A DNA stretch of 64,000 nt from Rossellomorea aquimaris (GCF_001877785.1 NZ_MINN01000128.1:124001-188000); one strand, 5' to 3'; positions 55,222 through 63,986 are shown, counted from the stretch's first letter. Numbers and translations are program-made. The notes: generated from the letters alone by a model not told the origin.

Positions 55222-55917
55222 TCAATGAATGATTTCCTCTTTCAGTTTGTCAGGGTCGATGACATAGAACCCTTCGGCATCAAGCTCGATGAGATCTTTT
55301 TTCCTTAGCTGGTTAAGGGTTCTGCTGACTGTTTCCCTCGAGGTGCCGATCATGTTGGCGAGTTCTCTGTTCGTAAAATGGGTGGTGATTTTATACAGGT
55401 TTTCATGCTTTACACCATTGGACTTTGATAGACGCAGCAGGAGCATAATGACCTGTTCATACGTATTGTGGAGAATTTTCTCTTCCAGACGGCTTTGAAG
55501 ATCGACAATTTTACCTCCTAGAACCCGGAATAACTTAATGCAAAGCTCAGGGTGTTGAATCAGGATTTTCTCGAAATCTATAATGGGGGTGACGATGAGC
55601 TGCGCTTTTTTTATGACCTCGGCGTTCGCAGGAAATGTCCCCTGCCTGAAAAAACCGGCGTGGGGGAACATTTCACCGTCCTCGAGCACCGATACGATCT
55701 GTTCTTTTCCAGTTGCATCGGTTTTGTAAATTTTCACTATTCCCGAGTGGATGAAGAAGACGCGGTCGAGAGGTTCTTCCTGCATGAAAATAATCGAACG
55801 GGCATTATATATTCTTGAAGACGAGATCGATATGATCGGCTGCAGTTCCTCGTCAGATAACTCCTTAAATAATGGAACGGTTTGCAGATGCTTTTTAATA
55901 TCTTCTTTTTTTAACAT
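55222..55917 (-). CDS. fnr: Crp/Fnr family regulator, Fnr-like
   Basis: A 231-residue regulator: a cyclic-nucleotide-binding-like beta roll (PLFKELSDEELQPI, FMQEEPLDRVFFIHSG), a dimer helix and a C-terminal helix-turn-helix (TNRELANMIGTSRETVSRTLNQLRKKDLIE, with E-x-x-S-R). Bacillus Fnr carries its Fe-S cysteines at the very C-terminus, but this frame ends EEIIH without them. The -1 frame straight after continues with ECVQDGC, so a one-base indel may have cut off the cluster. It sits among five Fnr boxes and is the likely regulator. Confidence 0.85.
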   Translation of the reverse strand: MLKKEDIKKHLQTVPLFKELSDEELQPIISISSSRIYNARSIIFMQEEPLDRVFFIHSGIVKIYKTDATGKEQIVSVLEDGEMFPHAGFFRQGTFPANAEVIKKAQLIVTPIIDFEKILIQHPELCIKLFRVLGGKIVDLQSRLEEKILHNTYEQVIMLLLRLSKSNGVKHENLYKITTHFTNRELANMIGTSRETVSRTLNQLRKKDLIELDAEGFYVIDPDKLKEEIIH

Positions 55918-55960
55918 GAAGGGCTCCTTTCTTTGTTAGGAATATCATCACTATCACCAT

Positions 55961-57076
55961 CTAAACACTCTTTTTCCTCATGCTCTTCGGTATATACACA
56001 CATGCCGGTTCGCTTTCCATGTAATCGCCTGTCAGGGCATAGGCTCTTGAGCGGGAACCTCCGCAGACGTAGCGGAATTCGCACTGCCCGCATTTCCCTT
56101 TATATTTATCAGGATTTCTCAGGTCTTTAAAAATAGGTGAGTGCCGGTAAATTTCTGATAGCGGCTGCTGTCTTACATTCCCGGCTTTGATGGGGAGAAG
56201 TCCGCTGGGAAAGACGTCCCCGATATGGGAAATGAAGACAAATCCATTCCCGTCATTTATTCCTCTCGGTGCCCGTCCCAGACCATCAAATTGACCAGTT
56301 TTGCCTGAGTGTAAAGCATCCTGGTATTGAATCTTTTTTTGTTCATCTTTATTTTGTCTCATTTTTTCTGAGATGACCACACGTCGGTAATGCTGTGCGG
56401 CAGTGGTTTTTATATCGAAAGGCACCCGGAGGCTCAATTGATTCAGCCAGCGGAATACTTTTTCGTGCTCCAGGGGTGAAATCATGTCTGCTTCTTTACC
56501 TCTTCCGATTGGCACAAGGAAGAAGACACTCCACAACACGCAATTTAACTCCTCTACCAATTCGGCCATTTCTTCAAGCATGTCGACATTATAGCGGGAG
56601 ATGACGGTATTGATTTGAAGAGGAAGTCCTAGTTCGTGAATGTAGTTGATCGCGTTCATGGTCAAGTCGAATGAACCGGATGTTCCCCTGAAATGGTCAT
56701 GTACTTCTGCTGTCGGGCCGTCCAGGCTGAATGCCCAGCGAGCAAGACCTACTTCTTTCGCTTTCTCAATGGACTCCTTGGTGACGTTGGGTGTTGCGCT
56801 TGGTGTCATGGAGACACGCACTCCTTTTTGAATCGCATAGGAAGCAATATCATATACGTCAGGGCGCATGAGCGGATCTCCACCTGTGAACACAAGCATG
56901 GGGTTATTCATTTCATAGATGTCATCGATCAGTTTTTTTCCTTCTTCGAAATCCAGTTCAAGCGGATGACGTTTGTATTGCGCTTCTGCCCTGCAGTGAA
57001 GGCAATGAAGCTCACACGCTCTTGTTAATTCCCAGATGACGATAAATGGGTTTTCGTCGAAATTCATATCAAACAT
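55961..57076 (-). CDS. radical SAM/SPASM domain protein (NirJ/AhbD/PqqE-like)
   Basis: A 371-residue enzyme. The radical SAM cluster motif is CELHCLHC (Cys21, 25, 28), with TGGDPLMRPD and a C-terminal SPASM region CGQCEFRYVCGGSRSRAYAL plus a last Cys (EPACVY). This is the plan of NirJ/AhbD/PqqE-type enzymes that modify haem precursors or peptides. Its Fnr box and respiratory neighbours favour a haem-related or nitrate-linked role; a peptide substrate is not seen nearby. Confidence 0.85.
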   Translation of the reverse strand: MFDMNFDENPFIVIWELTRACELHCLHCRAEAQYKRHPLELDFEEGKKLIDDIYEMNNPMLVFTGGDPLMRPDVYDIASYAIQKGVRVSMTPSATPNVTKESIEKAKEVGLARWAFSLDGPTAEVHDHFRGTSGSFDLTMNAINYIHELGLPLQINTVISRYNVDMLEEMAELVEELNCVLWSVFFLVPIGRGKEADMISPLEHEKVFRWLNQLSLRVPFDIKTTAAQHYRRVVISEKMRQNKDEQKKIQYQDALHSGKTGQFDGLGRAPRGINDGNGFVFISHIGDVFPSGLLPIKAGNVRQQPLSEIYRHSPIFKDLRNPDKYKGKCGQCEFRYVCGGSRSRAYALTGDYMESEPACVYIPKSMRKKSV

Positions 57077-57121
57077 CTTAATTCCTCCCGTCTTGCAATG
57101 ATTGAAAGATTTATATGTTTA

Positions 57122-57191
57122 ATGATATAGAAGGATGGGGGAGCAGTAAGTGAATTACATCACACACTTTCTTTTCTCTAAGGAGTAAGAT
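57122..57191. promoter_or_regulatory. shared Fnr box between two divergent promoters
   Basis: AGTGA-ATTACA-TCACA (57149-57164), one mismatch to the consensus. On the minus strand TATCAT (57127-57122) and on the plus strand TAAGAT (57186-57191) both start exactly 29.5 bp from its centre. One box could thus activate both the radical SAM gene and ywiC from -41.5. Confidence 0.72.
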
Positions 57192-57220
57192 AAAGGCATC
57201 ATCGACAGGAAAGCAGGTGT

Positions 57221-57943
57221 ATGATTGTGAAAATGGTTATCCCCAAACAACATGGTGCCTGGGCTATGCTATTGATTCCTTATATACTGGGGATCTTTGC
57301 AAGTACCTTTCACCTTATTCACATTCCTTTGTTTATTGGCTGGTTCTTTCTGTATCTTGCCACTTATCCTTTGATCATGGTCGTGAAGGGGAAAAAGGTG
57401 CCCTTCTATATTAAATGGGCATTGGGTTATCTAGCCGCGTCATTTGTTTTTTTAACAGTCGTTTTGGTTTATGACTGGCAAATGGTCTTCTTCGGCTTAG
57501 CCATGATTCCTTTCTTTCTATTAAACATCTACTTTGTAAAGAAAAAAAATGAGCGGTCACTTGCGAATGATCTATTCGCCATTTGTGTGTTTTGTATTGG
57601 GGGACTTGCCAGTTTTTATGTGAGTACAGAAAGTCTGACTGTTGAAGGGTGGAATATTGCTCTGTTTTCATTCTTGTATTTTGCAGGCAGTACATTTTTT
57701 ATTAAATCGATGATAAGAGAAAAGAAAAACACAAGATTCAAATGGTGGTCATGGGGTTATCATGCATTTGTCATTTTTCTGCTATTGTTCTGGAAGGAAT
57801 CCTGGCTGTGGACGCTGCCATACGTTCCAAGCTTGATCCGGGCCATTTTCCTTCACGGTAAAAAACTGTCAATCGTGCAGCTGGGAATCATAGAAATCGT
57901 AAACTCAGCCTTTTTCCTTCTTCTTACAACCATTTTGCTATAA
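57221..57943 (+). CDS. ywiC: YwiC-like membrane protein
   Basis: A 240-residue protein with about eight helices. It opens with PKQHGAWAMLLIPYILG, the mark of the YwiC family. In B. subtilis ywiC lies in the narGHJI/narK/fnr region, which agrees with the setting here. Function unknown. The ATG at 57221 follows AGGTG. A bidirectional terminator separates it from mrp. Confidence 0.85.
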   Translation: MIVKMVIPKQHGAWAMLLIPYILGIFASTFHLIHIPLFIGWFFLYLATYPLIMVVKGKKVPFYIKWALGYLAASFVFLTVVLVYDWQMVFFGLAMIPFFLLNIYFVKKKNERSLANDLFAICVFCIGGLASFYVSTESLTVEGWNIALFSFLYFAGSTFFIKSMIREKKNTRFKWWSWGYHAFVIFLLLFWKESWLWTLPYVPSLIRAIFLHGKKLSIVQLGIIEIVNSAFFLLLTTILL

Positions 57944-57995
57944 AATCCCGTCCCTCGCTGCAGATTTAAAGAAGCGGGGGACGGGATTTTTATTT
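57943..57995. terminator. bidirectional terminator
   Basis: AAAATCCCGTCCC(T)CGCT pairs with (A)GCGGGGGACGGGATTTT, between the convergent ywiC and mrp genes. Confidence 0.88.
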
Positions 57996-58727
57996 AATTT
58001 TCTGGTCTATGACCTCTGCCAGCTGGCTGTAGTGTTGAAATAAGCTGGTATCTTCGCCGTATATGGATGGAGTTTCAGACGTTTCGATTGGTTCTTCGAT
58101 TGGGAGCTTCGCCAAAACGTCTGTATCTAAGCGCTCTGCTAACAGATCCCCTCCGCCTTTTCCGAATAAGAAATATTTTTCATTGCTTTCTTTCGGCTGA
58201 AAGTACGACATATTTTCAATGACGCCTAAAATATCGTGTTCCGCTTTCTGTGCCATGGTTCCTGCTCTTTCAGCTACAATCGAAGCTGTTTGATGAGGAG
58301 TGGTGACAATGATTTCTTTGCTTTGCGGGATGTTCAGGTGCATATCGAGGGCGATGTCCCCGGTTCCTGGAGGCATGTCGAGAATGCAGTAATCCAGCTC
58401 TCCCCACATCACATCCTTACTGAAATGCTCGACCATCTTCCCTAACATCGGTCCGCGCCAGACGACAGGATCGTTGTTTTTTATAAGAAATCCCATCGAC
58501 ATTATTTTTACCCCGTGAGACTCGACAGGAATGATCTTTCCGTTAAATGTTTTGGGGCGGCTGTCCACATTCATCATTTTCGGGATGCTGAAGCCGTAAA
58601 TGTCCAAATCGATCAAAGCGACGCTTTTTCCTTGTCTTGCGAGAGATACAGCGAGATTCGTTGAAACCGTCGATTTTCCTACTCCGCCTTTTCCACTTGT
58701 TATAGCTATTACATTACCTGACAGCAT
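57990..58727 (-). CDS. Mrp/NBP35-type P-loop ATPase (Fe-S carrier)
   Basis: A 245-residue P-loop ATPase: deviant Walker A GKGGVGKST, switch LIDLDIYGFSIP, Walker B LDMPPGTGD, GVIENMS. Mrp/ApbC proteins carry Fe-S clusters to target enzymes. It lacks the usual CPxC and an N-terminal DUF59 domain, a short form. I chose ATG 58727 with GAGGTG upstream; the GTG at 58733 overlaps that site. It is divergent from the Mo-enzyme operon, whose Fe-S proteins are possible clients. Confidence 0.88.
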   Translation of the reverse strand: MLSGNVIAITSGKGGVGKSTVSTNLAVSLARQGKSVALIDLDIYGFSIPKMMNVDSRPKTFNGKIIPVESHGVKIMSMGFLIKNNDPVVWRGPMLGKMVEHFSKDVMWGELDYCILDMPPGTGDIALDMHLNIPQSKEIIVTTPHQTASIVAERAGTMAQKAEHDILGVIENMSYFQPKESNEKYFLFGKGGGDLLAERLDTDVLAKLPIEEPIETSETPSIYGEDTSLFQHYSQLAEVIDQKIK

Positions 58728-58767
58728 GTTCACACCTCTTTCACAAATTTTAAGTAAATTTCCATCG

Positions 58768-58810
58768 TGTGACGTACTTCACAGTCTGGAAAATAGTCTT
58801 TCTGTACAAT
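58768..58810 (+). promoter_or_regulatory. perfect Fnr box and -10 of the Mo-enzyme operon
   Basis: TGTGA-CGTACT-TCACA (58768-58783); TACAAT (58805-58810) starts 29.5 bp from its centre on the + strand, placing it at about -41.5. On the minus side no -10 fits at that distance. Confidence 0.82.
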
Positions 58811-58902
58811 GATTACAAGTTGAAAAATTAATCAACGTAATCAATTTACCAAATATACAACTGCGTTGATGTTAAAAAAGTCACATGGAGGTTGGGCATG
58901 AG

Positions 58903-60084
58903 ATGAGAAAGCCGCTCGAACGCTCGTTTTATTCAAAAACCAGTCAAAAATCATTTTTTATTATCCTGTTTTTGATTTTTACGTCTTGGATCGGGACCGA
59001 ACAGTTTTTACATTTTGATATGGCCTTAATGGGGTATTTTATTTCTTCCTTAATATTTGCCATCGGATTGACGATACGGATGTCTTCCTGGCTCATCCGG
59101 CCGGCGACCCATCAGGTTATCAAACGGAGTCTTTCTAATTTGAAGACCAGTTCAAGGAAAAAACGTAATTTAATTTCAATCGGTAAAACCGCATTTGAGA
59201 ATATCTTTTTACAGAAATTCATTTTTAAAAGAGGGATCTATCGTGGTGTACAGCATTTCCTTATTGCCTGGGGGTGCATAGGATCCTTTGCGATTACATT
59301 CGGTCTGACGTTCGGCTGGATGCACTTCGAACTTGTCGATCCCGAAACCTATACCATCGTTGTGATGGGAGTAGAGACGATTTCGATGGCCGCTCATGGA
59401 TTATTCGCAGAAATGGTGTATAACGGCTTGAACATCACCGCCACGATGGTGCTGATCGGTGTAACCATGGCGCTTGCAAGAAGGATTGCGAGTCAGGACG
59501 TGAAAGTGACACAGCGTGCGGAATTTGATTTATTTCCTTTATATTTACTGCTTGCGGTAACGGGGACAGGACTTTTACTTACCGTTTCATATGCACTGTT
59601 AGATGGGTGGATGCACCATTACATGACACTGATCCATCAGGTCACCGTGGTCGTCTTACTCGTTTACTTCCCATTCGGCAAACTATTCCACCTGCCGATC
59701 CGCCCGCTGACAACAGCAGTACCGTTGAATTATCAGGAACAAATAAAAGTGGATACGAGACCATGTCTCAGATGCGGCACCACCTATAGCAACGATGATC
59801 AAATCACTGATGTGAAAGATATTCTGGCTGTTCAAAACTTTGATCTCCAACTTGAAGACGGAAGTTATCTTTCTGACTACTGCCTGCCGTGCCGCCGGAG
59901 GATCAGGGTGATGAAACAATTGAATGCAAAGCCCCATCTAAAGAGCAGGGATCCGATCTCAACGCTGAATGGGATTCAAATGGGCGGATTCAGTAAGAAG
60001 AGAACAGACGATTATTATCAATTCCCTGAAGAGGTTCAAAAAGAAATCGATCAGTACAAGGAAAAAGGAGGCAGTGAAAAATGA
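58903..60084 (+). CDS. cytochrome-b-like membrane subunit with C-terminal CxxC pairs
   Basis: A 393-residue protein with about seven helices. RGVQHFLIAWG, MAAHGLFAEM, HHYMTLIHQ and KLFHLPIRP provide His residues at helix ends, like NarI/DsrM/HdrE-type haem b subunits that take electrons from quinol. A soluble C-terminal tail has CLRCG and YCLPC, a possible metal or cluster site. I chose ATG 58903 after GGAGGT; ATG 58885 comes before that site. It overlaps the next gene by four bases (ATGA). Confidence 0.7.
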   Translation: MRKPLERSFYSKTSQKSFFIILFLIFTSWIGTEQFLHFDMALMGYFISSLIFAIGLTIRMSSWLIRPATHQVIKRSLSNLKTSSRKKRNLISIGKTAFENIFLQKFIFKRGIYRGVQHFLIAWGCIGSFAITFGLTFGWMHFELVDPETYTIVVMGVETISMAAHGLFAEMVYNGLNITATMVLIGVTMALARRIASQDVKVTQRAEFDLFPLYLLLAVTGTGLLLTVSYALLDGWMHHYMTLIHQVTVVVLLVYFPFGKLFHLPIRPLTTAVPLNYQEQIKVDTRPCLRCGTTYSNDDQITDVKDILAVQNFDLQLEDGSYLSDYCLPCRRRIRVMKQLNAKPHLKSRDPISTLNGIQMGGFSKKRTDDYYQFPEEVQKEIDQYKEKGGSEK

Positions 60085-62207
60085 GTCAGTATATCGCGAA
60101 AGAAGGAGTAAAGAACCTTCACAAACCAGGCGAAGAGCTCATTACGACGCACTGCTGCTATTGCGGCATGCAATGCGGGATGCATATACGTGTAAATAAG
60201 AAGTCGGGTCAGGTGGTTGGAGTTGAACCCCGCTATGATTGGCCTGTCACAAAAGGAAAAATGTGCCCGAAAGGTGTAACTGCCTATCAGACAATCGAAC
60301 ATGAAGAGCGTATCCTGACGCCGCTGATTAAGAAAAGCGGAGAATTCGTAAAGGCAAGCTGGAACGAAGCACTCGACTTGATTGAAAAGAACTACAAACG
60401 TCTGCAAGCTGAAAGCGGGAAGGATGCCTTGTCTGTATTCGGTGGCGTATCGATGACAAACGAAAAATGTTATTTGGTCGGTAAATATGCACGAGTAGGT
60501 CTGGGCACAAGATTCATTGATTATAACGGCCGATTCTGTATGAGTTCCGCTGCAGGAGGATTCCTGAAAACGCTGGGAACTGACAGGGGATCGACGCTGC
60601 CATGGCCGGAACTTGAACATACCGATTGTTTCTTTATCGCTGGTTCCAATACCGCGGAATGCCATCCTACGAGCATTCAATGGATATGGAAAGCGAAAGA
60701 CAAAGGGGCGAAACTGATAGTGGCTGATCCGAGGGAAACGCCGACAGCCCGCGTGGCAGATGTCCATTTGGATTTAAAGCCCGGCACAGATTCAGCCCTT
60801 GCGAACGGCATGCTCCACCTTCTAATAAAAAACAATTACGTCGATCATGAATACGTTAAAAAAAGATGCAATAACTTTGAAGAACTAAAGAAAGCAGTCG
60901 AGAAATTTACACCGGAGCATACGGCCGGCATTACTGGCGTGTCGGTTCAAAAAATCTTGAAAGCTGCACATATTTTCGGATTATCTCCTCGATCAGTCGT
61001 TATGTTTGCCAGAGGGGTGGAACAGCAGTCAAAAGGGGTGGATAATGTTTCCCTCTATACATCAATGGCACTTCTCAGAGGGCAAATTGGAAAATTCGCC
61101 TCTGGTGTTGCCACTTTCACAGGGCAAGGAAACGGCCAGGGAGGAAGGGAGCACGGTCAAAAAGCCGATCTTCTGCCGGGATACCGCAAACTGACAGATC
61201 CCGAAGCCGTGAAATATATATCCAAGGTATGGGGAATCGAACCCGGGGAAATGCCGAAACCTGGTGTATCAGCTTATGAAATGTTTGATGAAATTCAAAA
61301 AGGCACCATTCGCGCTATGCATGTCGTTTGCAGTAACCCTGCCGTTTCCGCCCCGAATCTTGAACACATCTGGAACGGCTTTAGAAAACTTGATTTCCTT
61401 GTGGTGAGTGACTTCTTCCTATCCGAAACCGCACAGTTTGCGGATGTCGTCCTGCCTGCTGCAACATGGGCGGAAGATGAAGGGACGACCACGAACCTTG
61501 AAGGCCGTGTCATCAGGATCCGTAAAGTGCGGGAGCCTTTAGGGGAATCAAAACCGGACTGGGAAATCCTCAGCCTCATTGCCAAACGAATGGGCAAAGG
61601 GAAGTATTTCAATTACAAAAATGCCGGAGAAATCTTTGAAGAATTCCGCTTGGCATCAAAAGGCGGAAAAGCCGATTACTACGGTATCACCTGGGACCGG
61701 ATCGATAAAGAAAGCGGAGTCTTCTGGCCTTGTCCTTCTGAAGATCATCCCGGAACTCCGACAATGTTTACAGAGAAGTTTGGAACGCCTGATGGGAAGG
61801 CGAATCTGCCAAGTGTTGCGTGGAAAGAAGCCGGAGAAATCCCTACTAAGGAATACCCATTATTTTTAACAACCGGCCGTGTCGTGTTCCACTATTTGTC
61901 CGGGGCTCAAACGAGAAGGGTCAAATTCCTGATGGAGCAATGTCCTGAACCATATGCAGAAATGCATCCGGCACTTGCAAGTAAATACGGTTTAGAAGAT
62001 GGGGATTTGGTGAAATTGATCACACCCCGCTCACATATGATTGTAAAGACCAAATTAACCAAGGCGACGCGAAGGGATACAGTATTTGTCCCATATCACT
62101 GGGGGAAGGAATTAGCCGTCAATCAGCTGACGAATCCATGTTTAGATCCCATTTCAAGAATGCCTGAATTTAAAGTGTGTGCCTTGAAGCTTGAGAAACA
62201 ACATTAA
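60081..62207 (+). CDS. molybdopterin oxidoreductase, Nap/Nas nitrate-reductase clade
   Basis: A 708-residue catalytic subunit. The N-terminal [4Fe-4S] ligands are Cys25, 28, 32 and 62 (CYCGMQC ... MCPKG). The Mo ligand is probably Cys153 in NGRFCMSSAAGGF, as in NapA and NasA. The bis-MGD C-terminal domain is complete (FLTTGRVVFHYLSG, PYHWGKELAVNQLTNP). No Tat signal, so it works in the cytoplasm. Nitrate is the likely substrate but formate or another oxide cannot be excluded. It overlaps the upstream gene. Confidence 0.85.
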   Translation: MSQYIAKEGVKNLHKPGEELITTHCCYCGMQCGMHIRVNKKSGQVVGVEPRYDWPVTKGKMCPKGVTAYQTIEHEERILTPLIKKSGEFVKASWNEALDLIEKNYKRLQAESGKDALSVFGGVSMTNEKCYLVGKYARVGLGTRFIDYNGRFCMSSAAGGFLKTLGTDRGSTLPWPELEHTDCFFIAGSNTAECHPTSIQWIWKAKDKGAKLIVADPRETPTARVADVHLDLKPGTDSALANGMLHLLIKNNYVDHEYVKKRCNNFEELKKAVEKFTPEHTAGITGVSVQKILKAAHIFGLSPRSVVMFARGVEQQSKGVDNVSLYTSMALLRGQIGKFASGVATFTGQGNGQGGREHGQKADLLPGYRKLTDPEAVKYISKVWGIEPGEMPKPGVSAYEMFDEIQKGTIRAMHVVCSNPAVSAPNLEHIWNGFRKLDFLVVSDFFLSETAQFADVVLPAATWAEDEGTTTNLEGRVIRIRKVREPLGESKPDWEILSLIAKRMGKGKYFNYKNAGEIFEEFRLASKGGKADYYGITWDRIDKESGVFWPCPSEDHPGTPTMFTEKFGTPDGKANLPSVAWKEAGEIPTKEYPLFLTTGRVVFHYLSGAQTRRVKFLMEQCPEPYAEMHPALASKYGLEDGDLVKLITPRSHMIVKTKLTKATRRDTVFVPYHWGKELAVNQLTNPCLDPISRMPEFKVCALKLEKQH

Positions 62208-62224
62208 GAAAGGAGTCGGGATGA

Positions 62225-62767
62225 ATGAATAAAATCATGTATCTGGAATTTGAAAGGTGCATTGGCTGCCGTGCCTGCCAAGCGGCCTGCCGCGAGTGCG
62301 GTGATCATGATGCAAAAGAAAGAAACTATGTGGAATATGTTGATTTCATGGAAAGCCGCCAGACGTATCCAATGCTCTGTATGCAATGTAAAGATCCCGC
62401 TTGTGCGCGCGTTTGTCCGGCAAATGCCATCCAAATAACAGAAGAAGGGGTCGTCCTTTCTGCAATGGAAGAAAAATGTATCGGCTGCCGTAATTGTACT
62501 TTTGGATGTCCATTCGGAATACCGAAGTTTGATTTTGAAGAAAACAAAATGTACAAATGCGATATGTGCTACGATCGCTCAAAACATGATATTGCCCCAA
62601 TGTGTGCGTCTGTCTGTCCGAGTGACGCGATTCGCTTTATCGATTTTGATGAAATGCAGCAACTTCGCAGAAAACGATCCCAAATGAACCTCGTAGAAGG
62701 GAAGAAACCACAGGAAGGAAACAAGTGGGATTACGTTCCGGAATTCTTTGGAGTATATACAGATTAA
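62225..62767 (+). CDS. four-cluster ferredoxin subunit (NrfC/NapG/DmsB-like)
   Basis: A 180-residue electron-transfer subunit with four cysteine groups: CIGCRACQAAC, CMQCKDPACARVC, CIGCRNCTFGC and CDMCYDRSKHD...CASVC, enough for four [4Fe-4S] clusters. It links the membrane subunit to the Mo enzyme. AAAGGAGTCGGG precedes the ATG; no export signal. Confidence 0.92.
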   Translation: MNKIMYLEFERCIGCRACQAACRECGDHDAKERNYVEYVDFMESRQTYPMLCMQCKDPACARVCPANAIQITEEGVVLSAMEEKCIGCRNCTFGCPFGIPKFDFEENKMYKCDMCYDRSKHDIAPMCASVCPSDAIRFIDFDEMQQLRRKRSQMNLVEGKKPQEGNKWDYVPEFFGVYTD

Positions 62768-62797
62768 GTCAAGATAAGGCGAAAGGAGACGTCACCT

Positions 62798-63331
62798 ATG
62801 CCTCAAGATCATAATAACAAACGCAACAGTAAAGATACCAAGGATGACATGATTCATCTAATCGATAACCTGAACCGTGATGATGACCTGAAATACAATC
62901 GTCGGGCTTTCCTGAAGTCTGCAGTGGGGGCATCGATTACGCTGGGATTAGCGACTCTTCCGTTTTCAGCTATTGCCCTGAATAGAGAAGAAGACGATAC
63001 GAACCGGAAGATGATTACACGATTAAAAGATCTGCCAAAAGACAGTTCAATGAATTTTAACTATCCGACTGATGATGAGCCTGCAATCCTGGTTCATACC
63101 AAAGAAGGAAAACTGAAAGCATACAATAATAAATGCACCCATCTTCAGTGCCCGGTGTTTTATGAAAAAGAAGAATCCGTCCTGCTCTGTCCTTGTCACC
63201 GGGGGTTTTTCAGTGTAGATAACGGCCAGCCTTTAGCGGGGCCGCCTCAGCGTGAACTGCCTCTGATCGAACTGGAAGTGAAAGATGGAGCGGTGTATGC
63301 AGTCGGAAGGAAAGTCCGCCATGGGGAGTAA
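62798..63331 (+). CDS. Tat-exported Rieske [2Fe-2S] protein
   Basis: A 177-residue protein with a twin-arginine signal (YNRRAFLKSAVGASITLG, residues about 38-55) after a charged N-terminal stretch. The Rieske ligands CTHLQC and CPCH with a PxG loop (AGPPQ) are intact. It would sit on the outer face of the membrane, which is unusual beside a cytoplasmic Mo subunit. GAAAGGAGACG precedes the ATG. Confidence 0.9.
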   Translation: MPQDHNNKRNSKDTKDDMIHLIDNLNRDDDLKYNRRAFLKSAVGASITLGLATLPFSAIALNREEDDTNRKMITRLKDLPKDSSMNFNYPTDDEPAILVHTKEGKLKAYNNKCTHLQCPVFYEKEESVLLCPCHRGFFSVDNGQPLAGPPQRELPLIELEVKDGAVYAVGRKVRHGE

Positions 63332-63515
63332 GAAATATTGGATCATCATATTTCTGACATTAGCCGTAAACGTAGTGATGCTTCAGTGGACAATCGAGTC
63401 GTTCTACGGCGAAGAGTATGAGCACGTATGGCTGTATACAGCGATCGGGACTACTTCTTCACTGATCTGTTTCCTCACGTATTGGCAGTGGAGAAAACAA
63501 ATGTACCGGAAGTAA
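63321..63515 (+). CDS. small two-helix membrane protein of the Mo-enzyme operon
   Basis: A 64-residue protein with two hydrophobic helices (about 5-24 and 34-55). I chose ATG 63321, which overlaps the Rieske gene by 11 bp; GGAAAG lies upstream. The overlap suggests tight coupling with the Rieske protein, perhaps as an anchor or a quinol-side subunit. No family recognised. Confidence 0.6.
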   Translation: MGSKKYWIIIFLTLAVNVVMLQWTIESFYGEEYEHVWLYTAIGTTSSLICFLTYWQWRKQMYRK

Positions 63516-63576
63516 GCTCTGAAAAGAATAAATGTTGATGTACATTCAAAGTGAAAAAAAAGTGGATGGCAAAATA

Positions 63577-63618
63577 AAAAGAGCATTCCGAAAGTAAATC
63601 TCTCGGGATGCTCTTTTG
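63577..63618. terminator. bidirectional terminator
   Basis: AAAAGAGCAT(T)CCGA pairs with TCGGGATGCTCTTTT. It closes the Mo-enzyme operon and the convergent last gene. Confidence 0.88.
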
Positions 63619-63626
63619 TTAGTGGA

Positions 63627-63986
63627 TCACCATTCATTTGTAGCCTCTACCTTCAAATTGTCGCCTTTATATGTTCTTTCACCAAACAGAGTAATGACGG
63701 TGCATTCCTTTATGTTTGAAAATACGTCAGCACTATAGTTCACAAACATTCCGGCAGCAAGCTCTTTGCCTGCTTCATCCAGCACTCTTACTTTTTTGCC
63801 TTCCAGGGTACGGAACTTCGCTTCCTGAAGAAAGGAGACCCATTGATCCCAGTTGGTCAAAATATAAGCTCCGGTTCCTTCCGATAAGTAACCCAATAAA
63901 CTTTCGGAATCATCACACTGTGCGTCGAGTTCTTTAATGAGTTCAACAAGCAGATGATGAACGGCCTTGTATTCTTCCAGATTCAA
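63627..63986 (-). CDS. protein of unknown function, probably partial at the window edge
   Basis: A 119-residue soluble protein: an N-terminal helical part (EYKAVHHLLVELIKELDAQ) and a beta-rich C-terminal part with VRVLDEAGKELAAGMFVNY. The first usable codon is a TTG at 63986 without a visible ribosome site, and the frame is open to the window end, so the true start may lie outside. No family recognised. Confidence 0.55.
   Translation of the reverse strand: MNLEEYKAVHHLLVELIKELDAQCDDSESLLGYLSEGTGAYILTNWDQWVSFLQEAKFRTLEGKKVRVLDEAGKELAAGMFVNYSADVFSNIKECTVITLFGERTYKGDNLKVEATNEW

Noticed and set aside
58741..58783. Use of the 58768 Fnr box for mrp on the minus strand
   Set aside because: No TATAAT-like hexamer lies 29.5 bp away on that side, and the start site would leave no room for the ribosome site.
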